The notes under the pieces are model-generated. The model ran no database searches and was not told the DNA's origin. It saw only the letters and a list, made by a program, of their open reading frames with translations. Shown piece after piece: positions 35,475 through 60,436 of a stretch of 64,000 nucleotides of DNA. Origin of the DNA: Adiantum capillus-veneris. Lineage: Eukaryota; Streptophyta; Polypodiopsida; Polypodiales; Pteridaceae. Position numbers and translations under genes: made by a program. The stretch is taken from contig CM043947.1 of the NCBI GenBank assembly GCA_014529385.2, forward strand, positions 102,117,311 to 102,181,310, in the 5' to 3' direction. The number at the start of each line of letters is the position of its first letter. The stretch's first letter is position 1.

Positions 35475-36029
35475 TTACAATGTCTCTATGAACAAAGTGT
35501 CATAGAAAGTAGAGAAGGATGAGAATTTATACAAATTTGCAATCTTCTCTATGCTCTCTTTATTAAGACAAGCTCTGAATAGCTCCCTATCTCCTTTGTT
35601 GAAAGCGAAAGGAAGACTATTAATAAGATGCAAATGAGGGAAAAATTCACCAAATGTGAGTCTATGAAGCATGAACTCTGGCCGCAAGTTTCCTGAAGAG
35701 TCTTCCTCAATGGTGAAATGCACTCGCCAAACGCCAAATTTCACTCTATTTACCAATCTTAGGGCACACACTAGTTGGATGAATGCGCGGTCTTCCTTAG
35801 TGCCCAACAACAAGAGGAAAATGGAATCAACGCGTAGGACCTTCCGTCTTAACTTCGCCACCCTCTTGTTATGAGGGAGACGCCTTACTACTTGCTCCTG
35901 CAACTCAATTGGTAATAGAGCTAGATCTCTAAGGATTGAACTTTCACTGCACACACATTCCCAGTTAGAACAAATGATCGTTTTTTTGTTTCTTGTAACA
36001 ACTTGGACAAAGAAAAAACAAACATACAC
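35475..36029 (-). CDS. Extra ORF B1, paralogue of B2, unknown function
   Basis: 184 codons open, first codon GTG; the first internal ATG is far into the conserved part, so the sequence is likely an exon. Homology to B2 begins at LRDLALLPIELQEQVVRRLP and runs almost to the end (FIQLVCALRLVNRVKFGVW; LINSLPFAFNKGDRELFRA). Just before the homologous part is a good plant 3' splice site: CTAAC branch-point-like text, then GTGTGTGCAG|T with AG at 35948-35947. Joining it to the A1 donor (exon end 36339) keeps the frame, giving about 213 residues and removing a 392-nt intron that contains A2. An F-box-like first helix (LLPIELQEQVVRRLP) is suggestive only. No known domain recognised. Confidence 0.65.
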   Translation of the reverse strand: MYVCFFFVQVVTRNKKTIICSNWECVCSESSILRDLALLPIELQEQVVRRLPHNKRVAKLRRKVLRVDSIFLLLLGTKEDRAFIQLVCALRLVNRVKFGVWRVHFTIEEDSSGNLRPEFMLHRLTFGEFFPHLHLINSLPFAFNKGDRELFRACLNKESIEKIANLYKFSSFSTFYDTLFIETL

Positions 36030-36055
36030 ACTACTTTGCCGGGCTGCACTTCATT

Positions 36056-36274
36056 TTAAAATAAAATGAACACATGTACATCAAAAGAAGTGTGGTAGTT
36101 GATGAGAGGTAGAATGACAGGGTTTGGTGATGCAAGAATTTCTCCTGCTCTTTGGGCACCAAACATGAACACCATTCGTTGTTGAAAATGGATCTTTCTA
36201 CTAATTGCAACGTTTATTCTAATGTGTGGAGTAAAATGAAAGGGAAAAACCTCTATTCCTGGGCCATTATCCAT
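36056..36274 (-). CDS. Extra ORF A2, duplicate of A1, unknown function
   Basis: 72 residues from an ATG. About 24 of 53 aligned positions match A1 by hand (shared ASxNPxILPLIxY and SxDVxxFxLF). At the point where A1 carries its AGGTAC donor-like site, A2 has AACTAC, so a splice donor would be lost and the frame reads on to a stop. It may be a decaying duplicated first exon, a separate small protein, or sequence within the intron of an A1-B1 message. No known domain. Confidence 0.5.
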   Translation of the reverse strand: MDNGPGIEVFPFHFTPHIRINVAISRKIHFQQRMVFMFGAQRAGEILASPNPVILPLINYHTSFDVHVFILF

Positions 36275-36295
36275 GGCCTATGCATGTCCTAATGC

Positions 36296-36508
36296 TTAAA
36301 ACAAAACAAAAATATAGACGTCCAAACTAAGGTCGTACCTAATGAGAGGCAAAATAAAAGGATTTACTGAAGCGTTTATCTCGGCCAACCTAAGAGGACC
36401 TAAGATTCTACGAATGACACGTTGAAATTGCAACTTAGTACTAACAATTATGTGTACCTTTTGCCTTGCAATGGGAATGAAGGGATCATACAAAGCTTCG
36501 TGATTCAT
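36296..36508 (-). CDS. Extra ORF A1, first ORF after the PBS, possible first exon
   Basis: 70 residues from the first ATG after the PBS, only about 55 bases downstream of it. Basic, with QKVHIIVSTKLQFQRVIRRI followed by ASVNPFILPLI. A donor-like AG|GTACGA at 36339/36338 lies after residue 56, in the phase needed by acceptor-like sites in B1 and B2. If spliced, the conserved 56 residues form a shared N-terminus for two alternative proteins. Some Tat elements such as Ogre have an ORF of unknown function upstream of gag; whether this is related cannot be judged here. Confidence 0.6.
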   Translation of the reverse strand: MNHEALYDPFIPIARQKVHIIVSTKLQFQRVIRRILGPLRLAEINASVNPFILPLIRYDLSLDVYIFVLF

Positions 36509-36561
36509 GCAAACTACTTGACTATGCTAAAGGTTGATTCTACACAAAAATACACAAGCCG

Positions 36562-36579
36562 TCCTCCGTGGGGGCACCA
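36562..36579 (-). other. Primer binding site of the Tat element
   Basis: Begins TGGTGCCCCCACGGAGGA four bases after the 5' LTR terminal CA on the minus strand. The leading TGG fits a tRNA CCA end; I did not identify the tRNA. Confidence 0.75.
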
Positions 36580-36583
36580 AAAT

Positions 36584-37598
36584 TGAGGCGGTCCGGGGCG
36601 GGCAACAAGAGAGGCGACCTCTAAACACCCCTCAAGGCTCCCGTGCTGCTCAATTGGGGCTGGGGCAACCACAAGCACAACACAACAACAAACCCACAGC
36701 CAAACCCAAACAAGATAGGGGCACCACCTAGTTATGGTATGCGAACTAGGACGCAAGAAAGATTTTGGCACAACCAAGAAGATGCACCACACAACGCACA
36801 CAAACAACCTCACACCAAGACACACACAAACTGGACCAGAGAGATCTAGAGCAAAGGGAAGAGAGAGAGAAAAGGATCTTGCATAATACCGTATTTGTGA
36901 CTTGCAAATGGAGATGGTTCGTTATGATGCTATCGTAGAACTTGTATAAACTCACTCAATGCTTAGTGATTGCTAAACATTGCCAAAACACACACACACT
37001 GTCTTAGGGTGTGGGAGACCTCTCACCACAATACCCTCTTACAATGGACACAAAACTGGCAATGAAAAACACACTAAAACACTTTCTAAAATCAAGATCA
37101 ACCGATAAAAACTCAAATACACAAGTCACCTTGAATTCTCCAAACCGTATTGCACAAATGGAGGGACGAAGATTTGAACGTCGAATCACGCCTTTGATGC
37201 ACCAAACCTCAATTTATTGATGATGAAGGAGCATATACAATAGTGGTTTTGAGGTTTGTGGAACTCACGCTCTCTCACTTGCAATGTGTAGCTTGAAGGC
37301 TTCTCTCACACCAAGAGTGAAGCTCACAAGTGGTTGCTACACCTAAGTCTCTCTTCACGCATAGAGTGTTGGGGTGCTATGTGAGATGTTGGAGGTTGTT
37401 TTACAAGAAGGAGAGGGGCCTATTTATAGGTTGGAGACCCCTCATTAAGATTATTAGAAATCCTAATTTACAAGCTAACAAATCAAGATTATGATTTTTT
37501 TGAATATCAAAACATTGCGGGCCTTCTTTGTCTGCTTGAGTCATGGGTGTGGGCTCAAAAGAGAGCATTATTGATGGTAGATAAGGTGAAAGTAAGTA

Positions 37599-37641
<43 letters not shown>

Positions 37642-39263
37642 ACTATACACATGTCTTGAGGTGAGGTGTCTTTTATGGTTAGGTCAATGGCTATTTTGTG
37701 TTAGTATGTTAGTGGTTAGTGTTAGTAATCACTAGAAAGTTAATGTTACATTTACAATGGGTAGAATGAGGTGGATGGTTGAAGTAAGATGGTTGAATGA
37801 AGTGAGAAAATCCTTGTGATGGTGAAGCTTGAAGAAGTTTTGGACTTACTTGTGTAGGTTCTCAAAATGACTATCGACCTTCTTCTTCGTCTTCCCTTCT
37901 TTACGCCACCGCCGCCAAGGTTGATTATCGCGATGAAAATGGTAATTCCGTTGATGATATCTCTTGATTTGCAGAGGTTAATCATGGTACACATGCTGAA
38001 TTTATGTATATATATAAGGGGTAAGATGGAATTGTACTTTGGAAGTAATAGAGAGAGGCATAGAGATGGTGTATGTACATGGAGAGCTCATATGAGAGCT
38101 ATGGGAGTAAGTGGGGAGGTTAATGGTGAAGAAGGTGAGAGAAACCATTGAAGGTGCAGGTTTGAGTGAGGGATTGAGAGAAATGTGTGTGTGTGTGTGT
38201 AGAAGTGTGGAAAGAGGTGAGAGAAGACTAGGGGCTACTTGTGAAAAAAGTGGGCAGACTGGGGTCCACTCAAAAAATCATAGCTCACCGCTGGTAGCTC
38301 CAAAAATCATGAAAAAATTTGAGGTGATTATTCAGAGCGTGGGCTACATTTTCTCTTTTGACCACTACTCCAAATTCGGAGTGGAGATAGGTGCCAAAAT
38401 TCTCACCAAAAAGCCTGTTTTTATGCTTGCAAAAGTCTTTTAGTGGACCCCTCCTTTGTTGAATTTGTACAATGCATCCAAGAGTGAGCCCCTCCTTTGT
38501 CATATCATAATACAAAGCATCCAAGTTGCCCTTGACACATGCATGGAGGAGGATTATTGGTGAATAAAGAAATATATACATGGTGGGACTAGTGTATGGA
38601 CTATTCATGGACTTTAGCTCAATGAGCACATGGTGTTAGAATAATGAGTAAAAATAATAATAAAAATATGGAGGAGTTATGGATATGGAAAGATATTGGA
38701 ATCATATGATATGATCCCTCCTTGAATTATTTTGGGCGAAAGAGGAAAAGGTATGCAAGTAAATAATATAATAAAAGTAACCAATGAGTAGAAATCAATT
38801 TTTTGTTTTCCCGAGGGTGAGGGTGAAAATGTGGGAGTGATTTGTATAAAGGAAAAATATGAGGTTAGAGTATGTACATATTGGCAAAAAATATAATTAT
38901 GGTGTAAGAGGATGAAAGAAGGTGTACATAGGTTTAATAAAACACACACCTAAGTAGAAATATTTAAATAAAATACCAAAATAATTATAAAAAATCCCTA
39001 TATTTAGGCCATATATACAATGAAATATTTACACACAAAGAGGCCATAATATACTTTTATTTTTTATTTTTTTTATTTTTTTTGGCTCACCTAGCCCAGT
39101 GACTAGCTAGCTGAGGGTTTTTTAAGAAAATATAGGAAAAGCCCCCTAACTCACACACGCCTATTTGCAGTGAAATGGTAGGGATAGCCATAGTGTTTGG
39201 GTGATTTTGGTAGGGTGGAGTAACTTAGTATAGCAATTATGGAGAGCCGAAAAACGGCTATCA
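36584..39263 (-). repeat. 5' LTR of the Tat element (2,680 bp)
   Basis: Almost identical to the 3' LTR; GA tract of 39 bp at 37601-37639. From the TATA box position the U3 would be about 1.8-1.9 kb and R-U5 about 0.8 kb. Confidence 0.97.
37419..37430 (-). promoter_or_regulatory. TATA box of the retrotransposon promoter
   Basis: CCTATAAATAGG on the minus strand, a textbook plant TATA box in the 5' LTR; initiation would be expected about 30 bases downstream, near 37,390. Present unchanged in the other LTR. Confidence 0.7.
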
Positions 39264-39267
39264 ATAG
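39264..39267. other. Target site duplication, right copy
   Basis: ATAG, matching 26,920-26,923. Confidence 0.7.
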
Positions 39268-39640
39268 TATCCTTTTTCTCGAAGGTCTTGCATGGTTGAA
39301 TCTCTTGCAATTGTTACCAGACTGAATTCTTTTACAAACCCCTTTGCAAATGTAGAGTTGATCTCCAGGTTGGTTGGGGCCTTCTTATAGTGCAGCTGCA
39401 TCACCTAATCATACAAAATGCTATGTGTGCAATTTCATTTAATGCAATAGCAGCTGTGATCCTTCACCTCTTTGAATACACTGAACCACTCCACATCTGT
39501 GATTTTGTCCCACCACTAGTTTGGGGTCAACACCATCCATTGAGAGGCCACGAACAACCTTGAAATCTTCTGCTATAATACAAAAATTTTCATACACTAG
39601 GATGTTGAGCTTGGGAGCTTTCCATCGGCCTACACACCCC
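39268..39640 (-). pseudogene. 5' part of the unknown ORF interrupted by the Tat element
   Basis: Minus-strand frames read GRWKAPKLNILVYENF, then AEDFKVVRGLSMDGVDPKLV, then after stops STFAKGFVKEFSLVTIARDS and TMQDLREKGY, which reaches the insertion point and continues in the same frame at 26,919 downward as YESHVEKWRMRN when one ATAG copy is counted. Protein family not recognised. Confidence 0.4.
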
Positions 39641-39765
39641 CAATGTCACAAGATATTGTGATGCGAGGCTATTGATACACCATGGCAGAGGGAAAATTTT
39701 CTATTTATTTGGAAATAATATGTATCTCACATTTCATGCATACAGGAGATAAAAGAATTAACACC

Positions 39766-39958
39766 TTATAGAGTTTCTTTAAACAACCCCACGAGAAAAG
39801 AACTCTCAAGTAATTAACACCTTATAGAGTTTCTTTAAGCAACCCCACGAGAAAAGAACTCTCAAGTAATTAACAATTACTTGAGATAAAACAATTAACA
39901 CCTTATAGAGTTTCTTTAAACAACCCCACGAGAAAAGAACTCTCAAGTAATTCGTGCA
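39766..39958. repeat. Three-copy repeat of about 56 bp
   Basis: AATTAACACCTTATAGAGTT followed by TCTTTAAACAACCCCACGAG and AAAAGAACTCTCAAGT occurs three times, nearly identical, the third after a short spacer. Confidence 0.9.
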
Positions 39959-41455
39959 CAAGCTTGAACCATAACCGCTCAATTTACACACACACACACA
40001 CACACACATGCTTTCTATAATGTGAGATGTAATCGGTGTCATTCAGTGGGGATAGAGAGAGAGAGAGAGAGTACCTGAGTCGTTCTTCCCCTTCCCTGCA
40101 TGCATGTTCTTTGGCATTAGGGATCCTTGGGATTCATACAGCTTCACCCTTTTGCGGAGCGAAGGAGAAGCATGCAAAGCTTTTGCCCTTGACTTCCTTC
40201 TTTGTGGAGTGTCAAGAGAGTCATCGTCAGAGGTAGTTGGCTGCTATGCCGAGCTATTCTCCACCTGGGCAGCCTGGTGATCTACGACTGTGGGATGGCT
40301 TGCAGCTTGCAATTGCCTCCCACCCTCTCTCCTACATGTGGCCCCTACGCCCTGCTTCCCTCCATGCATTATGACTCCACCACTTTGGTCCAATTATTTA
40401 AAAGTATTTTTACAATTCATGATGGAGGTCCACACACTTGAAGGACATCACTCTCCTTATGCTTACAAGATATGCTTGTTGGCACATGCTAACTAGCACA
40501 AAAATCATGACACATTAATGCGCTTCCACCCGAATGTAGGGGTTAAAAAAATAGCAAACATTTAATTTGTGTATAAAAGAGAAGGCAGGTGCTTGGGTCT
40601 TGGTTAAGAGCCATAGCTGGTATTTGGGGGTGCTTCTTTACTTGGTTGAGGGTGTGTCTCTCCCATATTCTCTCAATTGCTCATCGTGCAAGCATCTCTC
40701 TTTCGATGTGCATGGATGTTGTTTTTGTTGTATTCTTCTACTGTGAAGATGGAGAGAACTCTTATGGTTTTTCATATATGATTCTTAATGAAGCATGATC
40801 AAAAATTTATCTTCATTTTTCTATATTTAAACCTTGGTGATCATTTAATTTGATTACGGTGTTGTTTTTTGTGTTTGTGAAGGGTTTGTGGTTAGAGACT
40901 TTTTCTACACATAGAAGATGTGTAGCATTGCAATCATGGTGTTTTGCATTTCAATTTTGGCTAATTTCGATTGAAAAAGAGGTTTTTGGTGAGAATCAAG
41001 CTTTGCTCTTGGATTGTTTCTATTTTCTAGGTGCTTTCGTTTTGATGGTGTTGTGCGGTAGAATAGTGGAGGTCATCGCCTACAGCTATTGCAACATGTT
41101 GCATACATTGTAATCAAAGCACATGATTTCTCATGCAAACCAAAATCAAATGAGCACAAAGTATTATTTGCTATCCATAAGACCAATAAACTTTATCTTC
41201 TAGTTATCACAAACCAAGGCTTCAACTTCTCAAATGATCTTTTACCCAAGTTGCACATGGAGATGCTTGTCTTTGAATTTCAATAAATATTCTATCTGCA
41301 CCAAGAAGAACCATAAAAATAATTAGAAAAAACTAAACTTTGTGGTTGTAAGCTATACATAGGCTATGGATTGTATAAATGAGATAAAGGACCACTCAAT
41401 TGCTGAAAAAACAAATCAACGGGAGCATCTACCAAGGTTCTATGCATACTCAAGA

Positions 41456-41460
<5 letters not shown>

Positions 41461-41532
<72 letters not shown>
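41461..41532. repeat. (TC)n microsatellite, 72 bp
   Basis: Perfect 36-unit TC run, the longest pure dinucleotide tract in the window. Confidence 0.95.
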
Positions 41533-41535
<3 letters not shown>

Positions 41536-42179
41536 CAAGGCGGCTTTTTCTCTCATGCTATTTTTGTATGTGCATGGCGGCCTTTGAGGTTTTTTTACTT
41601 TTTAGGCTTGTGGCCTTACGTAAGATGCTAAAATGGGTGAGACAATTTATGCAAGGGGATTGTGGTGCGAGAAAGGTGTCATGCTTGGCAGCACAGACAA
41701 TGGGGATGTGTCAAGGTTGTCAGAGCTCTAGGCATAAGATTGTTGTGAGGCGATGGGGGTGTGAGGTACATGTGCGTGTTGTCCTAAGGCACATACAAGA
41801 CTACTAAGGTTCATAAAAGTGGGGGCATGAATGAGCTACGTGGTAGCATTGGGGGACGACGCATTTAGGGGATGAACTTTGACAAGGTGCAAAGGTCTAA
41901 TCATGCTTGAAGTCAAAGGTGATAATCAAGGACATGAGAGGGGTAGTAAGCAGCTATTGTAAACAAGGGTGTAGAGGTCGTGCCTTGGGAGATGCAAGCA
42001 ACTCGCTCGAGGGTCTAAACCAGGGTGAAGGCACGAGTAATGCAACGATGCAAAGAGCTAAGGTGTCATTGTCATATCCAAATAGGGCGATAAACGATCC
42101 TGAGGCCTAGCCATTAAGAATATTAAGAAGTAATATTTTTTAAAAAAGAATCTTGAGTCGATGACAATGACAATGACAG

Positions 42180-42700
42180 GTAGTACTAGAGATGTTCAAC
42201 ATGATAATTGTGAGCTCTACCCCAAGTATAATCTATGCATCTAGCTATGAGCTATATAGATGGCAAAGATAGGCCTTATAGAAAAGGTTGGTAATTTGAA
42301 CTATGTAGGAGATAGGAGCTATATAGATTAACTATACAACATATATTTCAGCTATATAGCTCCTAAAAGCTAAATAGCTAAGGTTCGAACCAAAGAGAGA
42401 TGTACTATGTTTGAGAGCTATATTACACCTTTATGGTTCTAAGGATACCCTAGCTATAGGCTATACAATCATATATGGGCTACATACGATCAATGAGGTG
42501 GATATAGCTTATCTATATAGTATAGATGGTAGAGATAATCCTTGTTGTGAAAGTGAACTATTTTTGGCATATAGCGGATATGAGCCATATAGATCCTAAA
42601 ACCTAGAAAAAATATCGATTTGCTCTTATGGAATATCTAAGCTATATAGCATAGAATGGCTAGATACTAGACATGAGCTACATAGTAAGAGGACCACAAA
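42180..42700. repeat. Dispersed AGCTATATAG motif cluster
   Basis: About a dozen variants of the palindromic AGCTATATAGCT within 500 bp of otherwise unremarkable DNA, in irregular spacing. Confidence 0.6.
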
Positions 42701-43219
42701 GAAAACATTTTACACATCTTATTAGTAGAAATAGGATAGAAGCTACCACATGTTGATCACTATCAAATCTAATAAAACCTATATATAGATTTCTTGGATG
42801 AATATTGAGAAATATTGCCACCTAATTAAAGAGGTCTTTCTTTGCCAAGGGCCTTTGTAATCTACAACCAATCGAAAACCATACTAAATTTGCTACATCT
42901 CAAGAAAAACTCATCCAAAATTTTTGGAATCTTCAAGTCTTCTATTAAAATACTATGTATATAATTGGAATTAGTATGCATAATTATAGTTAGCCATTCA
43001 AGGCCAATGAAAGAGAGGTTGAAGCAATCCAAGATGAAGGGGTCCTTACTTCCAAAGCCATCTCTTATCTAGCACGCAAGGCATAGGAGCAAGCAAAATT
43101 TTTGGGGAACCTTTTCATACTTGATGATAAGGAGAACTACCTCGAGTTCTATCCCAAAAGTTAACTATGAGAACAAAAATTATGTAGTGTTGTGTTTGGT
43201 GCAAAGATTTAGCTTCGAA

Positions 43220-43223
<4 letters not shown>

Positions 43224-43300
<77 letters not shown>
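43224..43300. repeat. Compound (CA)n-(GA)n microsatellite
   Basis: CA run to about 43265, AAAT, then GA run to 43300. Confidence 0.9.
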
Positions 43301-43303
<3 letters not shown>

Positions 43304-43740
43304 AGCTTCTTTTGACGATCTGTGGAATGTACATTTCTGCTTGCCGAGAATTCCCAATATGAAGGCCCTTTTAAAAAAAACTTCTATGTTCTCTCTGTGA
43401 GGACTACCTAGTATTAGGTCCAACACTATGTTGCTTGGTGGGACACACCTCTTCAATGGTCTTAGTATTGGATGCACGATTGCTTTGGGTGGAATTGGGT
43501 ATGCTATAATGTGATCGCATGAGGTGTGGACAAAGCAAAACTTGGGGCTTTATAAGCCCAAGCGGAGGCTTTTTTAGGTCCATCAAGAGTAGCCCACCCA
43601 CGTGTGATACACATTTAGGGCCGATGCTTTATGTAAAAATTTTGAATTTGTTTAAAATTTTGCCATGTTCTTCTAAACATACCTTCTTGTGTACCTTGAA
43701 CACGACAACCCATGGCTAACATGGCCTAAAATTTGTTTGA

Positions 43741-44075
43741 TGTGGTTGGCCATGTTCTAGTATGTCATCTCCTCAAGCTTCTTAGTAACTATTCCTCAAG
43801 TTTCTTAGTAACTATGCAAAAATAAACAAAAATTAAAAGTAGAAGAGGAGTTACAATTTTGCCTAGTGTTACGTATAAAGAATATAATTCAGTAACAAAA
43901 TATTTAGGGTTTTTCTTAGCTTTAATGTGGTTGGCCATGTTCTAGTATCTCATCCCCTCAAGCTTCTTAGTGACTACGCAAAAATAAAACAAAGCTAAAA
44001 GTAGAAGAGGAGTTAAAGTTCTGCTTAGCTTTACGTGAAGAGTATAACTCATCGTGTTGCAGTGGTTGGTATGCA
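43741..44075. repeat. Tandem duplication, about 185-bp unit
   Basis: Both copies start TGTGGTTGGCCATGTTCTAG and contain AAAAGTAGAAGAGGAGTTA; second copy partial and diverged. Confidence 0.8.
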
Positions 44076-45436
44076 TGTCTTTTTAGATGATTTGAAATGT
44101 TATTCTCAAAACGTAGAAAAAGAAACACCAACACTACAAGAAGTATATACATAATTTGTGCAAATGTGTTTTTATAGCTTGCTTAAAATAGGAATACTTG
44201 AATTACTCTCTTAAATAGTGCAAAATATTATTGTTTAGGGTGTACGAATCTTCTACTGTGTGATTCAGTAGAGTTTATTTGTGATCCCTTTGCAAATCTT
44301 TAAGCAATGCTCAATATAAAGAAGAGATGCATAAATAATCTTGGAACAAACCCTAGGGAAAAACATGATCTCAATTGAGGATAAGACAAATATAATCAAA
44401 GGCGAGTCAAATTAAGACAAAACAAAAATGGCACATTTAACAAGGTCTTAGCCAAAACATGTTACCGCATATGAAGATTTATACCCGAACTACAACCTAT
44501 TTAGTGAGGTAGAATTAGTACTAGAAGAGAGCTAGCCAAAATGACTAATGACATGCTTGATGAAATCACAATACCTAAGATAAAATAAATAGCAGTACTA
44601 GGTTATATGCACGATTGGAGCCTATGTGGCACCTAGTTATGTGATGTCCATGTGTTGCCTAGGTAGCTTGGCTAGTTGTACTCCACTCCAAACGTCTTTT
44701 GCACGGTGACCACAATACAAGTGGGAGACGTGTGTCATGCAATTAGCACATCTTTGCTACAAGTTGTAGATCCTTGATATCTCCTATATAAGGCGCATCT
44801 CTTGCACACATAATGATTTAGTGCACATTATGTTCATTTAAGCTTCATTGTCATCTGTCTTTTTTGAACGGTTCATTGGCATTTCATTTCCACTATAGCC
44901 CTAGCCATCTCTTTCCTTAATTACCCCAAGGGAAGCAAGAAGGTTCCTCAATGGTGCATTATCCCTTTTGTCTTTTGCCTCATGAACCATGTCCGCTAGC
45001 ATTCCCATATCTCAATTATGCAAGAGTAGAGATGGGGTGCCACAAAACAAATCTCGCTTGCCATACTTTTGTTTAATGCATTGCATTTGCTTGGGCCTAG
45101 AGTGGACTCCAATCTTAGGACTTCTCACTTCTCATACCATTCAAATTAATGCTCATTTCAAAAAGTTTTGGAAATTTTAATTTCTTTACAAAAACCGTAG
45201 GCACCTGCTGCTGAGTTCTAATATGATTACTTGCCCAATGGCAGAAAAAATAAATAATTGATTAAAGCAACTCCAAAAACAACCTATTCACAAATTTGTA
45301 AAGAGGAAAGGGGTTGAGGGATCCGGAAAATTTGAATGGGTTTCCGACTGGATTGTCCCAAGATGTGGCCTGAAACATGGGAATAGACACAAAGCCGCAA
45401 GCTCACCAGGAGAGGAGGAGATACAGGAATATACGA

Positions 45437-59432
<13,996 letters not shown>

Positions 59433-60399
59433 GTGCTAAATTTTCTGGAATCTCCACATGAGCTATTTTATGCAGACCCGTTTGTAACGACCTCTTTAGC
59501 TCGGTTCAAGCTGTTGAAGACCCCTTGTAAAGGTAGCTGTCTTATATTCCCTAATTTGCAAATCGCTCTTGTTCCTCAGCCTAACAAGGACAAAGGGGAG
59601 CTTTCCATTGAACCTGTAGAAGGCCCTTTCCTGCACGTTCCTCAGACTTTCATGTAGAGAAACTCCATGCTAAATTATCTCCAAGGCAATTACTGTGAGA
59701 CAATACATTCTCAGATTCACATCGGCATGGCGGGAAAAGCCCAGAAATTCGGTAGAATTGCAGTGATCGAGGCTGAGTTGGAGCCATATGCATGAAGGCA
59801 AACATGGCAAGAAGGTTCAGAAGGCCACAACACAGGCCAATTCAAACGAATGCCTTCGGAAAGCCAGGTAACAAATCTTGGTGGAGTACAAGAAAAGACT
59901 TCGGCACAAAGGAAGCTCCCGGTGAGAAGAGCGAAAGTGGACAGCACGCAGACAATGGGTGCTACTAAACGATATACGGAGAGTTCTGTAACATAAAAGG
60001 GCTCAAAATCTCGAAGAACGTAGGGTTAAACGGAAGCTGCACATGTTGCAGAATAGCGTCTACAAGCGAAACAAAGCAAAATGTGAGGCATTGCAGGGAC
60101 AAGAGGGAGCAAAAAGAGGGGAGAAGTTAGAACTGCATAAAGGGTACCTGAAAAGCAGTACGAAAACGAAGAGAAGCAGGCATGGGCGATGGCGAGGAAG
60201 AAGGAGAGCGGAGGTCAGCAGGAAACTGCAGAAGATATCAAAAGCCTGCCTCGTAGTAGTAGAAGTAGGTGACTCATCTCGGAGTCGGACTCCGGAGTCG
60301 TGTAGGCAAAAATATAATTGACAGCTTCATTAGTTACAGGTGTTTCTAAAGCAAGAATTTAACCTTTCCTTGCTTGCTGGCCGCGGGCCCGCCCCCCTC

Positions 60400-60436
<37 letters not shown>

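Larger units (their letters stand above)
26924..39263 (-). mobile_element. Nearly intact Tat-lineage Ty3 LTR retrotransposon with extra 5' ORFs
   Basis: 12.34 kb, minus strand: 5' LTR 36584-39263, PBS, extra ORFs A1, A2, B1, B2, gag, pol, PPT, 3' LTR 26924-29609, flanked by ATAG. Assignment to the plant-specific Tat lineage rests on the second RNase H domain between RT/RNase H and integrase, the DGG protease motif, the absence of a chromodomain and the extra coding sequence upstream of gag, as in Ogre elements. I noted only three base differences between the LTRs (27694/37354, 29083/38737, 29136/38790) and a 6-bp GA-tract length difference, so the insertion is recent. All main domains are open; it may be an active or master copy. 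Confidence 0.93.
39641..45436. other. Gene-poor stretch downstream of the NDR gene
   Basis: Holds the repeats listed separately plus short CA and GA runs near 39,984-40,008 and 40,052-40,070. About 41,570-42,110 is somewhat GC-richer with Met/Arg/Gly/Cys-rich frames but no motif I can name. No other gene seen. Confidence 0.5.

Noticed and set aside
44775-44800. CTATATAAGG TATA-like box on the plus strand
   Set aside because: No gene or element downstream supports it as a promoter.
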